12,934 nucleotides of DNA from CAG-791 sp963657295 (GCA_963657295.1 CAVKMX010000064.1:1-12934); one strand, 5' to 3'; numbered from the stretch's first letter, positions 1-7,508 are shown. Notes: a model not told the origin generated them from the letters alone. A program made the numbers and translations.

Positions 1-871
1 TGGTGAAGTTCAGGTCCTTGTCAAATACGATATGGCCTCTTCTGTGGCTCCAGCACCCTACGTTCACGGCAACACCGATGGCGGAAGGATGACGTGCGGT
101 ATTCTCAATGTTCACGCCCATGACGGAGTAATTGCCGCCCATTCCCTGCGGGCCAAGGCCGATGGCGTTGATGCCGTCCTCCAGCAGGCGCTCCATCTTG
201 GCGGCATTGGCATTGTCATTGTGTGAGCCGATGGGACGCATCAGGGCCTTCTTGGAATTCATGGCTGCGGTCTCCACCGAGGTTCCCACGCCGACGCCGA
301 CCAGAAGGGGCGGGCAGGCATTCAGACCGTAGCTGGTCATGCGGTCGAGGACGAATTTGGTGACGCCCTCATACCCTTCTCCGGGCATCAGAACGGTGGC
401 ATTGCCGGGAAGTGTGCAGCCGCCGCCTGCCATGTAGGTATAGATCTCACACTGATCCGAATTCGGCACGATGTCCCACCACACCGTGGGGGTTCCCTTT
501 CCGACGTTCTTGCCGGTGTTGTACTCGTCAAAGGTCTCCACGGAGTTGTGACGCAGGGGAGTCGCGAAGGTCGCCTGTACCACGGCCTCCTTGAGGAGCA
601 CCTCCAGATCATCGATGAGGGGGAATCTGGTGCCGCACTTTACCCAGAACTGCAGGACGCCCGTGTCCTGACATGAGGGGCGGTTCAGCTTCATCGCCAG
701 CTCCTGGTTGCGGAACATGGTGTCGTAAATGACCTTGGTCATCGGGGACTCCTCCTTGTCCCGCAGCTCCTGCAGTTTGGCGATGACATCGTCGGGGAGC
801 TTCTTGGCTGTGAAGCCCACGAACTGGGCCATGATATCCGTCAGTTTCTTAACCTGTGCTTCGTTTGACAT
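1..871 (-). CDS. ttdA: L(+)-tartrate dehydratase alpha subunit / class I fumarate hydratase alpha subunit, 3' end cut by window edge
   Basis: Reading minus from ATG 871 gives 290 complete codons with no stop before the window edge. The E. coli TtdA family is about 303 residues, so only the last dozen or so residues are missing. The enzyme removes water from L-tartrate to give oxaloacetate (or interconverts fumarate and malate) using a labile [4Fe-4S] cluster in the cytoplasm. Visible family signatures are SCQDTG (C67), NACPP (C186) and GCWSHRRG (C273), the three likely cluster cysteines, plus LRHNSVETFDEYNTGKN, MAGGGCTLPG, LMPSEGYEGV-like LMPGEGYEGV and RPIGS. The start is supported by GGAGG eight bases before ATG. 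It follows the DASS transporter by 69 bp in the same direction; a beta subunit gene (ttdB) is expected just beyond the left edge. The family name is secure; the choice of tartrate over fumarate rests on resemblance to TtdA and on the transporter/LysR context, so it is an inference. Confidence 0.88.
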   Translation of the reverse strand, partial: MSNEAQVKKLTDIMAQFVGFTAKKLPDDVIAKLQELRDKEESPMTKVIYDTMFRNQELAMKLNRPSCQDTGVLQFWVKCGTRFPLIDDLEVLLKEAVVQATFATPLRHNSVETFDEYNTGKNVGKGTPTVWWDIVPNSDQCEIYTYMAGGGCTLPGNATVLMPGEGYEGVTKFVLDRMTSYGLNACPPLLVGVGVGTSVETAAMNSKKALMRPIGSHNDNANAAKMERLLEDGINAIGLGPQGMGGNYSVMGVNIENTARHPSAIGVAVNVGCWSHRRGHIVFDKDLNFT

Positions 872-940
872 TCTTTTTTCCTCCGTTTTCTGAAATCAGA
901 TGTATGTTTGCTGTCCTCCGTGCCGCCTGTCACGGATTGA

Positions 941-2212
941 TCACGGATAGAACGGGAACGCAATGGGCAGGATGACCATGCTGATGACCGTTGCGATGAT
1001 GATGAGCGGCATTCCTGCCTTCACATAATCGATGAATCTGTAGCCGCCGGCGCCGACGACCATGGTGTTGGCCGGCATGCCGATGGGTGTTGCGTAGGCG
1101 CAGGAGCCGCCGATCACGCAGGCCATCAGGACTGCTCTGGGATCCGCTCCCATTCCCTGAGCAATGGAGAGACAGATCGGCGCCATCAGCGCGGTGGTTG
1201 CTGTGTTGGACATGAAGTTTGTCATCACGCAGCACAGAACGAAAACAACAAAGGTGAACAGGACCGGAGAAGGATTGCTGCCGAGGACACCGATGACCGC
1301 GTCTGCGATCATCTCGCCGGCACCGGTGTTCTCCAGGGCCGTTGCCAGAGAAAGCGTTCCGCCGAAGAGGAAGATGGTCTTCAGGTCGATGGACTTCAAT
1401 GCATTCTTCTCGGAGATGACACCGGTGAGAATCAGAAGGATGGCGCCGATGCAGCCGCTGATGCAGAGCTTGATGCCGATCTTGTCCTCGAAAATCATCC
1501 CCAGCAGCGTCGCGACGAGGATCACCAGCGAGAGAACCTTTTTCCACTTCGGGACCTGACTGAAATCCTGTGCCTCATCGAAAACGGAGTCGTCTCCCTC
1601 CGGTACGTCATGATTCGGCAGAAAGCGGAAGCCGATGGTCGCGTAGAACAGGATGCCGACCGCCAGAATCGGAGCTCCCACGATGGCGTACTCGAAGAAG
1701 CCGAACTTCAGACCCAGCGGCTCCAGTGCAGACTGTGCGATCATGTTGCCGGGCGCACCGATGAGCGAAAGGTTGCCGCCCATCGCCGCTGCGAAAACCA
1801 GCGGCATCAGCAGCCTCGATCTTTTGAAGCCGGATTTTGCAGCGATTCCGATCACCACCGGGATCAGGACAGCCGCGGTGCCGGTGTTGGAAAGAAAGCC
1901 GCTCATCACTCCCACGATCACCATGATCGCAACGATGAGACCTCTCTCTGTCCTGGCGAATTTCGTGACAAGACCGCCGATCTCATTCGCCATGCCGGTC
2001 TCGAACAAGGCGCCGCCGACGATGAACATTGCCACGAACAGGATGACATTGCTGTTGATGAAGCCGTTGAAGGCCTCGCTCACGCTCAGCACCTTGGTCA
2101 GCACCAGACCGACACACACGATCATGGACGTCAGCCCCAGCGGAATCTTCTCCGTGACGAACATGACGATGGCAAATGCCAGAAAAATTAAGGTAATAAC
2201 AGCCGGGCTCAT
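941..2212 (-). CDS. DASS/SLC13-family anion (di/tricarboxylate) transporter
   Basis: A 423-residue hydrophobic protein with about 11 predicted membrane segments, acting in the cytoplasmic membrane. Two internally repeated SNT motifs (SNTGT at 108-112 and SNTAT at 335-339) and the partner loops LIGAPGNMIA (150-159) and PIGMPANTMV (376-385) are the substrate/cation-binding hairpins of the divalent anion:Na+ symporter family. A hydrophilic, acidic loop lies at about 199-225. The reading frame is open upstream to 2326, but ATG 2212 is chosen because AAGGAGGGGAG stands just before it and the protein then begins directly with the first membrane helix; the 38 upstream residues are polar and basic and look non-coding. 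Immediately downstream is the TtdA-like dehydratase gene, so the substrate is likely L-tartrate or another C4 dicarboxylate, possibly in exchange for succinate as with E. coli TtdT. Transported substrate and coupling ion cannot be read from sequence. Confidence 0.9.
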   Translation of the reverse strand: MSPAVITLIFLAFAIVMFVTEKIPLGLTSMIVCVGLVLTKVLSVSEAFNGFINSNVILFVAMFIVGGALFETGMANEIGGLVTKFARTERGLIVAIMVIVGVMSGFLSNTGTAAVLIPVVIGIAAKSGFKRSRLLMPLVFAAAMGGNLSLIGAPGNMIAQSALEPLGLKFGFFEYAIVGAPILAVGILFYATIGFRFLPNHDVPEGDDSVFDEAQDFSQVPKWKKVLSLVILVATLLGMIFEDKIGIKLCISGCIGAILLILTGVISEKNALKSIDLKTIFLFGGTLSLATALENTGAGEMIADAVIGVLGSNPSPVLFTFVVFVLCCVMTNFMSNTATTALMAPICLSIAQGMGADPRAVLMACVIGGSCAYATPIGMPANTMVVGAGGYRFIDYVKAGMPLIIIATVISMVILPIAFPFYP

Positions 2213-2337
2213 AACTCCCCTCCTTGTATATCCGGAAGATCTGCTCCGGGCAGCTCTTCCAAAGTTGTGATGCGGTTGCAGCAAAGGTGATACGGCCATA
2301 TCGTCTGCTCTTGATAGCTTCATCATAGCGGACGGCC

Positions 2338-2343
2338 AGTATA
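2338..2343 (-). promoter_or_regulatory. Candidate -10 of the transporter-ttdA operon
   Basis: TATACT on the minus strand (5 of 6 to TATAAT), with a start expected near 2331 and a leader of about 120 bases to ATG 2212. No good -35 hexamer lies 16-18 bases upstream, which fits a promoter that needs the LysR activator. The centre of the perfect inverted repeat (2379) would fall near -48 of this promoter. Confidence 0.4.
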
Positions 2344-2360
2344 ATGTACATTCGATTTAA

Positions 2361-2389
2361 TTGACGTCAGCATAGGTTTTCCCTATGCT
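2361..2389 (+). promoter_or_regulatory. Sigma-A type promoter of the LysR gene
   Basis: TTGACG (2361-2366), 17-base spacer, TATGCT (2384-2389) on the plus strand: 5 of 6 and 4 of 6 to consensus at ideal spacing. Transcription would start near 2396 and give a leader of about 160 bases before ATG 2556. The operator-like inverted repeat covers the end of the -35, the spacer and the -10, so a bound regulator would block this promoter. Confidence 0.55.
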
Positions 2390-2393
2390 GACG
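2365..2393. promoter_or_regulatory. Perfect 12-bp inverted repeat, probable LysR-family operator
   Basis: CGTCAGCATAGG (2365-2376), loop TTTTC, CCTATGCTGACG (2382-2393), with no mismatch. The core ATAG-N7-CTAT is the classical T-N11-A box of LysR-type regulators, and the regulator gene is the next gene on the plus strand. It is not a terminator: the loop-distal side lacks a T-run and no gene ends here. Binding by the adjacent regulator is inferred from position and symmetry. Confidence 0.7.
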
Positions 2394-2419
2394 CATGACA
2401 AAGCCCACCATCGGAAAGT

Positions 2420-2443
2420 GCCTGCCTAGATGAACAGGCAGGC
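2420..2443 (+). repeat. Leader hairpin upstream of the LysR gene
   Basis: GCCTGCCT (2420-2427), 8-base loop, AGGCAGGC (2436-2443): a perfect 8-bp GC-rich stem within the predicted 5' untranslated region. No T-run follows, so it is not an intrinsic terminator. Role unknown; it may affect mRNA stability, or be chance. Confidence 0.35.
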
Positions 2444-2555
2444 GCATTGGTTGCCGCCCTTCCCCGATTTTGCTCTGCATCCCTTGTTCACCGGGGCAGC
2501 TCATATTAGAATGCGATTCAGACAGCCGCAGCGGGTGCGGCAGAGAGAGGTGATT

Positions 2556-3452
2556 ATGACACTTACACAGCTTGAGTATTTCTGCACGGTATGCCGCTAT
2601 CACAGCATCACGCGTGCCGCGGAGGCTCTGTATGTTTCCCAGCCGACGATCTCTGCGTCCATCCGCGATCTGGAAAAGGAATTCCACCTGCGGCTGTTCA
2701 ACCACGGACGCAACCGCATCCTTCTGACCCGGGACGGCGAGGCCTTTTATCAGAAGGCTGAGTACATCCTCCGCCAGTCTCAGGAGCTGTATGACGAATT
2801 TTCCAATATTGACGAAGGCCGACACCCTCTGCGCATCGGCATCCCGCCGATGATCAGCACTGTTTTCTTCCCGCGGGTGACCAACCTGTTCCAGGAGCAG
2901 TACAACATTCCCATTCAGCTTTTCGAATACGGTTCACTGCGCGCCAGAACGCTGCTGGATGCAGAGCAGCTCGACGTCGCCATGGCCAATCTGGATTTCT
3001 ATAATCTGGATAAGTACAATTGTCATGTAATGATGGAGGATCGCTCCGTGTATTGTGTTTCCAGGACACATCGATATGCCGGAGAATCGGTTGTTACAAT
3101 GGATATGCTGCAGGATGAGCCCATCATCCTGTTCAATACGGATTCCGTGCAGACGCAGACCGTAACCACGCGGCTGCGCTCTGCAGGCATCACGCCGAAT
3201 GTCCGCATGTACTGCAGTCAGCTCGTGACCACGCTGAACTATGTCCGCGGCGGGGACTGCGGCGCCTTTCTCTATTCCTCCATTGCCGTCAATCCCCGGG
3301 ATTTCGCAGAGATTCCCGTTGTGCCGGAGATCACCAGCAAATTCGGGGTTATATGGAAGAAGGGCATTTTCGTCCCCGACCGTCTGACGAAATTCGTGGA
3401 CTTCATTCAGCACTATGACGTCTCACCCTATCTGCCGAAGATGGAGACATAG
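2556..3452 (+). CDS. LysR-family transcriptional regulator
   Basis: A 298-residue regulator of normal LTTR length. Residues 1-60 form the winged helix-turn-helix (MTLTQLEYF start, SITRAAEALYVSQPTISASI at about 17-36, then RLFNHGRNRILLTRDGEAFY), followed by a linker helix and a periplasmic-binding-protein-like effector domain (from about HPLRIGIPP). ATG 2556 is chosen over the upstream open frame (2430) because the family N-terminus begins exactly there and AGAGAGGTG precedes it. It is the only plus-strand gene and is divergent from the DASS transporter-ttdA operon, the usual arrangement for a regulator of its neighbour; the expected role is to activate that operon in response to tartrate or another dicarboxylate and to repress itself through the inverted repeat at 2365-2393. 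Its last 25 bases overlap the end of the convergent deaminase-like gene. The inducer is inference. Confidence 0.92.
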   Translation: MTLTQLEYFCTVCRYHSITRAAEALYVSQPTISASIRDLEKEFHLRLFNHGRNRILLTRDGEAFYQKAEYILRQSQELYDEFSNIDEGRHPLRIGIPPMISTVFFPRVTNLFQEQYNIPIQLFEYGSLRARTLLDAEQLDVAMANLDFYNLDKYNCHVMMEDRSVYCVSRTHRYAGESVVTMDMLQDEPIILFNTDSVQTQTVTTRLRSAGITPNVRMYCSQLVTTLNYVRGGDCGAFLYSSIAVNPRDFAEIPVVPEITSKFGVIWKKGIFVPDRLTKFVDFIQHYDVSPYLPKMET

Positions 3453-5881
3453 CCCTCCAGAGAGTCGGCCTTTCCGCGCAGGGCGGCCGCCTTCTCCCAG
3501 ACCAGGATCGTCGCATCGCCCTTGCCGTTTCTTGCCTCCTGGATCAGGTTCAGGGCCGCCGCATTGCCGTCCATGGCGATGACCATGGACGGACGCCGCT
3601 CGAAGATTTCGTAGTTGAAGCTCTTGTAAATTCCCATGGCCTTGCTCTCCGTCGATACGCGAATGCATACCCGGGCGCGCCGAAGAGCCCGCACCTTGGC
3701 GGGAGAAAGCCGTGAGGGAACAATCGCAAAGACCAGAAACGGCCGTTTCCCTTCTTTTATCAGGCGTTCGTTGTATTCCAGAATGTACCGCTCATACCCC
3801 TGCAGACTGCTGCCGATCACAAAGAACACCTTCCGGGGATCTGCCGTCTGCAGTGCACGGTCCATCAGCTCCTTCCCCTCCGGCGTGACCCTTGTGGTGC
3901 GGTTCTGGGAGTTAAAGCTCCCGCCGGCCACCACCACCGGCTGCCGATCCCAGGGGAGCTCCTCGATCTGGCTCTCCAGCTCCGTGTTGGCATCCAGCAG
4001 CTGCGGTATCATCGCCTGCGGCTCCAGAGACTGCAGTCTCTCCGCCTCCTCCATCCGGCTCAGCAGATATTCCTCATAGTGCTTGTTCCAGCCGCCGGCT
4101 TCCTTTACGAGCTCCTGCAGCTCCTTCTCCTTGCGTGCAAAGACCTCCCTGCTGCGTGCAAGGATCCGGTCCTCCGTCCTTCGCATGGACAGGAGCTCCT
4201 CGTGCGTCAGATTCAGGAGCTTCTCCAGCGACAGCTGTTCGTCCACGGAATTGGTCCCGTAGAGCGGTCCGCCGTCGGTCCCCTGCACGCACCAGACGCC
4301 AGCCTGCAGGTACTGGTGCAGCGGATGCCTTGCCAGATTGTTCAGATTGTTCAGGCGCACATTGGAGGTGATCTGGAATTCCAGCACCACGTTGTTGTCC
4401 CGGATGCTCTGCAGGAGCTCCTGCCCCTTCCGGGAGCGCAGCCCGCAGGTATAGAGTCCGTGTCCGATCCGCAGGTGCGGCATCGGCTGTCCCGGCTCCA
4501 GGGCTTCGCGGACGCAGGCAATGCTGCCGGCTACATTGTCCCGCAGGTTATCATTCTCTCCGGCATGGATGCGGATGACAAAGTCCGGGTTCTCACCCGC
4601 AATGCGCACCACCTCCCTGATGACGGGTGCCAGCTCGCGGACGTCATTGATCTCCTCTCCCACGAAATCGCAGCCCGCCACATAGGGATCCCGCGCCACG
4701 GCGCGGAGGACGGTGAGGTTCGCCGCCAGATAGTTCTCCGGCGTCACCTGATCCTTTACGATGGTCAGTGGAATTCTGCGCATGGCGGCAAGGAAACGCA
4801 GGAGCACCCCTGTTTCCCGGTAAACCTTGGGCAGGATCTCATGGACCTGGGCGAGCATGCGCAGCGACTCATATTTTTTGACCAGCGTGGTGTCGCTGAT
4901 CTCCGCATAATCGATGCCCTGTCTGCGGTAGGATCTGCCGATCCACAGGAGCTTGTCCTGGAAAATGGTGTTGTTCCTGTAATCCGGATTCTCGCGGTCC
5001 TTCAGCATCTGAAGAACCGTTTCCCGCACATCCGCATCGGGGATGTTCTCCATGCCGGCCAGCGGAATTCTGACCGCGCACTCCTTCCCCTTGGTGAAAA
5101 CATACCGGTACAGGTAGACCTTCTCCAGATTGGTGAAGACGGCCTGTCCGTCCTTGAGAACCGCCAGAGAGTCACGGATCTTCACGATGTTCTGCTCCGC
5201 GTTCTCCGGATTGTTCAGAATGAGATCTGCGAAATTCAGAAAGGTATTGTCGTTGATGCGCCGCTCCAGATACCTGCCCTTCAGGTCGGAATTCACGAAC
5301 TGCCGCTCCACGCGGCGGCGCTGCTCCATGACCTTTTCCTCCTGCTGTGCGGTCAGGACAAGGCCGAGCTTGCGCACGTAATACAGGGGATAGCGGATCT
5401 GATGAACGATTCCCAGGGCAATGAGCACATCCGGCGTCAGATTGCCGTTCATGTGGGTGTGAAGATCGGTGCGAAATTTCACATCCTTTCGGATGTATGT
5501 CTTGAAAATGGTCTTGGACGCATCCAGCCGGTAGTCCTTGGTCTGGCTCATCAGCGTCTTGGCGATGGCCGGAACGGCCGCCTTTCTCTCAATGCGGCCG
5601 TCCGGATAGATGTTGGCGACCTTGGTGTCCGCAAAGCGCAGGATGAATACGTCCCGGTTCTCCGAATTCACGTATCCCGGGATCTCTCCGCGGATCACCT
5701 GAAGGCCCTTTTCGTTGACCGACAGCGGAAGGCCGCAGAGCCTGGCAAAATTCCGGATCAGGTTGCCGGTATGATGGTTCGGCGTCTCCAGCTCATAGAA
5801 CAGCCTCTCCTCTCTCCAGGAGAGGCTGACAATCATATCCTTCTCTTCATCCAGGAAAAAATATTTCCAACACGTTTCCAT
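3428..5881 (-). CDS. Large adenosine-deaminase-superfamily hydrolase with C-terminal Rossmann-like (SLOG-resembling) domain
   Basis: 817 residues, more than twice the usual ~340 of adenosine deaminase. An N-terminal region of about 135 residues of unknown fold precedes a TIM-barrel amidohydrolase core in which the ADA-type residues can be followed in order: TDLHTHMNGN (H141, H143), RIHAGEN (H439, catalytic E442), RIGHG (H474), ITSN (505-508) and GTDGGPLYGTN (D536). The H143-H439 interval is about 100 residues longer than in classical ADA and includes a charged helical insert. Two differences from classical ADA: the second Asp of TDDP is Gly537, and the substrate Asp of HxHLDG is Asn145. A charged, probably coiled segment (about 578-640) leads to a C-terminal alpha/beta domain (about 648-805: VVVAGGSF, VFFVIGSSLQGYE, FLVFAIVPS, TILVWEK) that resembles SLOG/Rossmann nucleotide-binding domains. 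ATG 5881 is supported by GGAAGGG eight bases upstream; Met16 (5836) lacks proper spacing. The GH4 gene lies 78 bp upstream. Metal-dependent deaminase activity is likely; substrate and biological role are unknown. Confidence 0.8.
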   Translation of the reverse strand: METCWKYFFLDEEKDMIVSLSWREERLFYELETPNHHTGNLIRNFARLCGLPLSVNEKGLQVIRGEIPGYVNSENRDVFILRFADTKVANIYPDGRIERKAAVPAIAKTLMSQTKDYRLDASKTIFKTYIRKDVKFRTDLHTHMNGNLTPDVLIALGIVHQIRYPLYYVRKLGLVLTAQQEEKVMEQRRRVERQFVNSDLKGRYLERRINDNTFLNFADLILNNPENAEQNIVKIRDSLAVLKDGQAVFTNLEKVYLYRYVFTKGKECAVRIPLAGMENIPDADVRETVLQMLKDRENPDYRNNTIFQDKLLWIGRSYRRQGIDYAEISDTTLVKKYESLRMLAQVHEILPKVYRETGVLLRFLAAMRRIPLTIVKDQVTPENYLAANLTVLRAVARDPYVAGCDFVGEEINDVRELAPVIREVVRIAGENPDFVIRIHAGENDNLRDNVAGSIACVREALEPGQPMPHLRIGHGLYTCGLRSRKGQELLQSIRDNNVVLEFQITSNVRLNNLNNLARHPLHQYLQAGVWCVQGTDGGPLYGTNSVDEQLSLEKLLNLTHEELLSMRRTEDRILARSREVFARKEKELQELVKEAGGWNKHYEEYLLSRMEEAERLQSLEPQAMIPQLLDANTELESQIEELPWDRQPVVVAGGSFNSQNRTTRVTPEGKELMDRALQTADPRKVFFVIGSSLQGYERYILEYNERLIKEGKRPFLVFAIVPSRLSPAKVRALRRARVCIRVSTESKAMGIYKSFNYEIFERRPSMVIAMDGNAAALNLIQEARNGKGDATILVWEKAAALRGKADSLEGYVSIFGR

Positions 5882-5919
5882 TCCATCGTCCCTTCCGGCA
5901 TTGCAGTGTGCTTTCTGCC

Positions 5920-5948
5920 ACTGTAATAAACTGCGGCCGGAATTGCAA
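5920..5948 (-). promoter_or_regulatory. Candidate promoter of the deaminase-like gene
   Basis: On the minus strand TTGCAA (5943-5948), 17-base spacer, TACAGT (5920-5925), 4 of 6 matches in each hexamer, lying in the 78-bp gap after the GH4 gene. A start near 5913 would give a 30-base leader. No terminator separates GH4 from this gene, so read-through is equally possible. Confidence 0.35.
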
Positions 5949-5959
5949 CCGATGTCTTC

Positions 5960-7363
5960 TCAGCTTCTCCACCCCTCCGGCAGATAGGCCATGGTGTTGG
6001 CGATCATGTCATCCGCCAGCTTCTGGGTGATCACCGGATCCGTGCACTTTGCACTATAATTCGGATCCTGCAGGAAGGCCTCTGTCACGAGCTCGCGGTC
6101 GCAGGTCAGCGCGGCCCGCAGGGTCCTCTCATGATTCGCAAGGTGCGGCAGGAGCAGATCCCGGATGTCCCGTTTGACGGCGCCCGCTGCGATGGGATGG
6201 ATGTGTCCCCGTTCGAAGACCGCATTGGTTTCCACCACGGCATCGGCCGGAAGATTCGGAATCTGCCGTGCCGTATTCGGAATGTTCACGTTCGAGACCA
6301 GGCGGGAGAGGCCGCACAATGCCTTGATCAGGAGGATGCCCTCCTCGCCAGTTTCCTCGAGCTTGAGCTCGTCCTTTCCTTCCGCCAGCTCGTGTGCGCG
6401 CTGCAGACGCTTCTCCAGATCCTCCCTGCGCCACTGTACGCTGGTCAGACCGAACCGCCAGCTCTTCACCGTCTCCGGATCCTTCAGATAGGTATCCCCC
6501 GGCATGAACTCGGCCAGATGCCGGTCCCCCGCTGCCGCGATCCAGCCATAACGGTTGAAGAGATCCATCTTCACACGATGGGCACAGGCAAAGGCCGAAT
6601 TCATCCAGCTGTGCTCCTGGTCATCGAAGCCCTCCTCGAAATGCTCCCCGATGTAGCTGCGGTATACCGGGAAGAGATCCACGCCCTTATAGGAGGCCTC
6701 GGAGAACCAGGTGAAGTGATTGATGCCGGTGACATTGACGAGAATGTCGTGCCAGTCCTCCACGGTGTCCCCGGTCTGTGCCTCATAGATTCCCTTCAGC
6801 ATCTTCTGTGTCCCAAATACCTCGTGACAGCAGCCGAAGGCCTTAATCTCCGGATAAATGTAATACAGCGTCTTCACGCACAGCGACATGGGATTCGTAT
6901 AATTGATCACCCAGGCATCCGGCGCATAATCGCGGATCGCGCGTGCAATCTCGGCGAACATCGGAATCGTGCGGAGTGCCCGGATGATGCCGCCGGGTCC
7001 CGCCGTGTCTCCCACGGACTGCCAGCAGTTCACGCGCTCTGGCAGATGTACGTCCGATTCCATTTCGTCAAAGGTGCCCGGCAGGATGGAGATCACGACG
7101 AAATCGCAGCCCTCCAGCGCACTCTGCAGCGTCGGATACACCTCAAACGTCCAGTCGCCTTTGGCCTCCTCCCGGCTCATCAGGTGATTTCCGATGGTCT
7201 TGTTGGTCTCCGCCGCCGACGGATCGATGTCGTAGAGGCGGATCTCTCCGCAGATCTCATCGTCCTGCGCCAGATCTGTCATGAAGGTCCAGGCCCAGCC
7301 CCGGGACCCGCCTCCGATGTATGCGATCTTCATGTCCTGCACTTTTCCGTCACAATATTGCAT
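5960..7363 (-). CDS. Glycoside hydrolase family 4 protein (alpha-glucosidase/alpha-galactosidase/alpha-galacturonidase type)
   Basis: 467 residues from ATG 7363. GH4 enzymes hydrolyse glycosides by NAD+-assisted oxidation/elimination with a divalent metal, in the cytoplasm. Visible: the Rossmann NAD motif KIAYIGGGSRGW (about 12-23), Asp in LYDID at the second strand, NYTNPM (154-159), the metal-site CCHEVFG (C179, H180) and GINHFTW (213-219; H216 second metal ligand). Length fits the family (about 430-480). ATG 7363 is preferred because AGGGGGACGAA precedes it; ATG 7333, ten codons later, coincides with the usual family N-terminus MKIAYIGGGS but lacks a spaced ribosome binding site, so either is possible. 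Sugar specificity (gluco-, galacto- or galacturono-, possibly of the LplD type) cannot be settled by eye. It lies downstream of the ABC importer operon but is cut off from it by the terminator at 7544-7575, so it should have its own promoter. Confidence 0.9.
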   Translation of the reverse strand: MQYCDGKVQDMKIAYIGGGSRGWAWTFMTDLAQDDEICGEIRLYDIDPSAAETNKTIGNHLMSREEAKGDWTFEVYPTLQSALEGCDFVVISILPGTFDEMESDVHLPERVNCWQSVGDTAGPGGIIRALRTIPMFAEIARAIRDYAPDAWVINYTNPMSLCVKTLYYIYPEIKAFGCCHEVFGTQKMLKGIYEAQTGDTVEDWHDILVNVTGINHFTWFSEASYKGVDLFPVYRSYIGEHFEEGFDDQEHSWMNSAFACAHRVKMDLFNRYGWIAAAGDRHLAEFMPGDTYLKDPETVKSWRFGLTSVQWRREDLEKRLQRAHELAEGKDELKLEETGEEGILLIKALCGLSRLVSNVNIPNTARQIPNLPADAVVETNAVFERGHIHPIAAGAVKRDIRDLLLPHLANHERTLRAALTCDRELVTEAFLQDPNYSAKCTDPVITQKLADDMIANTMAYLPEGWRS

Positions 7364-7456
7364 TTCGTCCCCCTGTTCCGACTCCTGTGCCCTGCCCTTC
7401 GGCCGCGGCAGTCCTGCTGCTGTATGAACCGCACCGACTGCGGCTGTTCTGCAACC

Positions 7457-7462
7457 AGTATA
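7457..7462 (-). promoter_or_regulatory. Candidate -10 of the GH4 gene
   Basis: TATACT on the minus strand, 94 bases before ATG 7363. No acceptable -35 hexamer at 16-18 bases; instead a GGGGCGATCCCC element (7468-7479 region, minus strand) sits in the spacer. TTGCAA occurs 23 bases upstream, too far for a standard promoter. This may be an activator-dependent start; weak evidence. Confidence 0.3.
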
Positions 7463-7494
7463 GCGGGGATCGCCCCAAAAGGATATTGCAAAAA

Positions 7495-7508
7495 CGGAAG
7501 CCCTTCCG
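7495..7508 (-). repeat. Short palindrome followed by T5 (weak second terminator)
   Basis: CGGAAGGGCTTCCG on the minus strand (7508 to 7495) directly followed by TTTTT. The folded stem is only 5 bp with a 4-base loop. It lies about 40 bp beyond the main terminator and could be a back-up; alternatively it is an operator for the GH4 gene. Confidence 0.3.

Larger units (their letters stand above)
2213..2555. other. 343-bp divergent intergenic region between transporter operon and LysR gene
   Basis: Non-coding region holding the control elements of two divergent units: a minus -10 (2338-2343), a plus promoter (2361-2389), a perfect inverted repeat (2365-2393) and a leader hairpin (2420-2443). A near-perfect 14-bp palindrome, GATACGGCCATATC at 2289-2302 (one mismatched pair), lies in the untranslated leader of the transporter transcript and could be a second protein site. 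The frame open from 2430 into the LysR gene has no ribosome binding site and no family similarity, and I treat it as leader. Confidence 0.6.

Noticed and set aside
1653..2270. Plus-strand frames opposite the DASS transporter
   Set aside because: They mirror a hydrophobic membrane protein and have no family features or start signals.
2430..2555. Upstream in-frame extension of the LysR gene (start at 2430)
   Set aside because: No ribosome binding site, no similarity to the family, and the conserved LTTR N-terminus begins at 2556 with a suitable site before it.
3428..5881. A complete RADAR (RdrA-RdrB) defence locus
   Set aside because: The adjacent genes are a GH4 glycosidase and a LysR regulator; no RdrA-type ATPase or accessory membrane protein is in the window, and the C-terminal domain is not something I can assign to RdrB by eye.
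4079..5926. 615-codon open frame on the plus strand opposite the deaminase-like gene
   Set aside because: It mirrors the codon positions of a clear protein family on the minus strand, its translation is Leu/Gln/His-rich without domains, and no ribosome binding site was seen. It is a GC-driven shadow.
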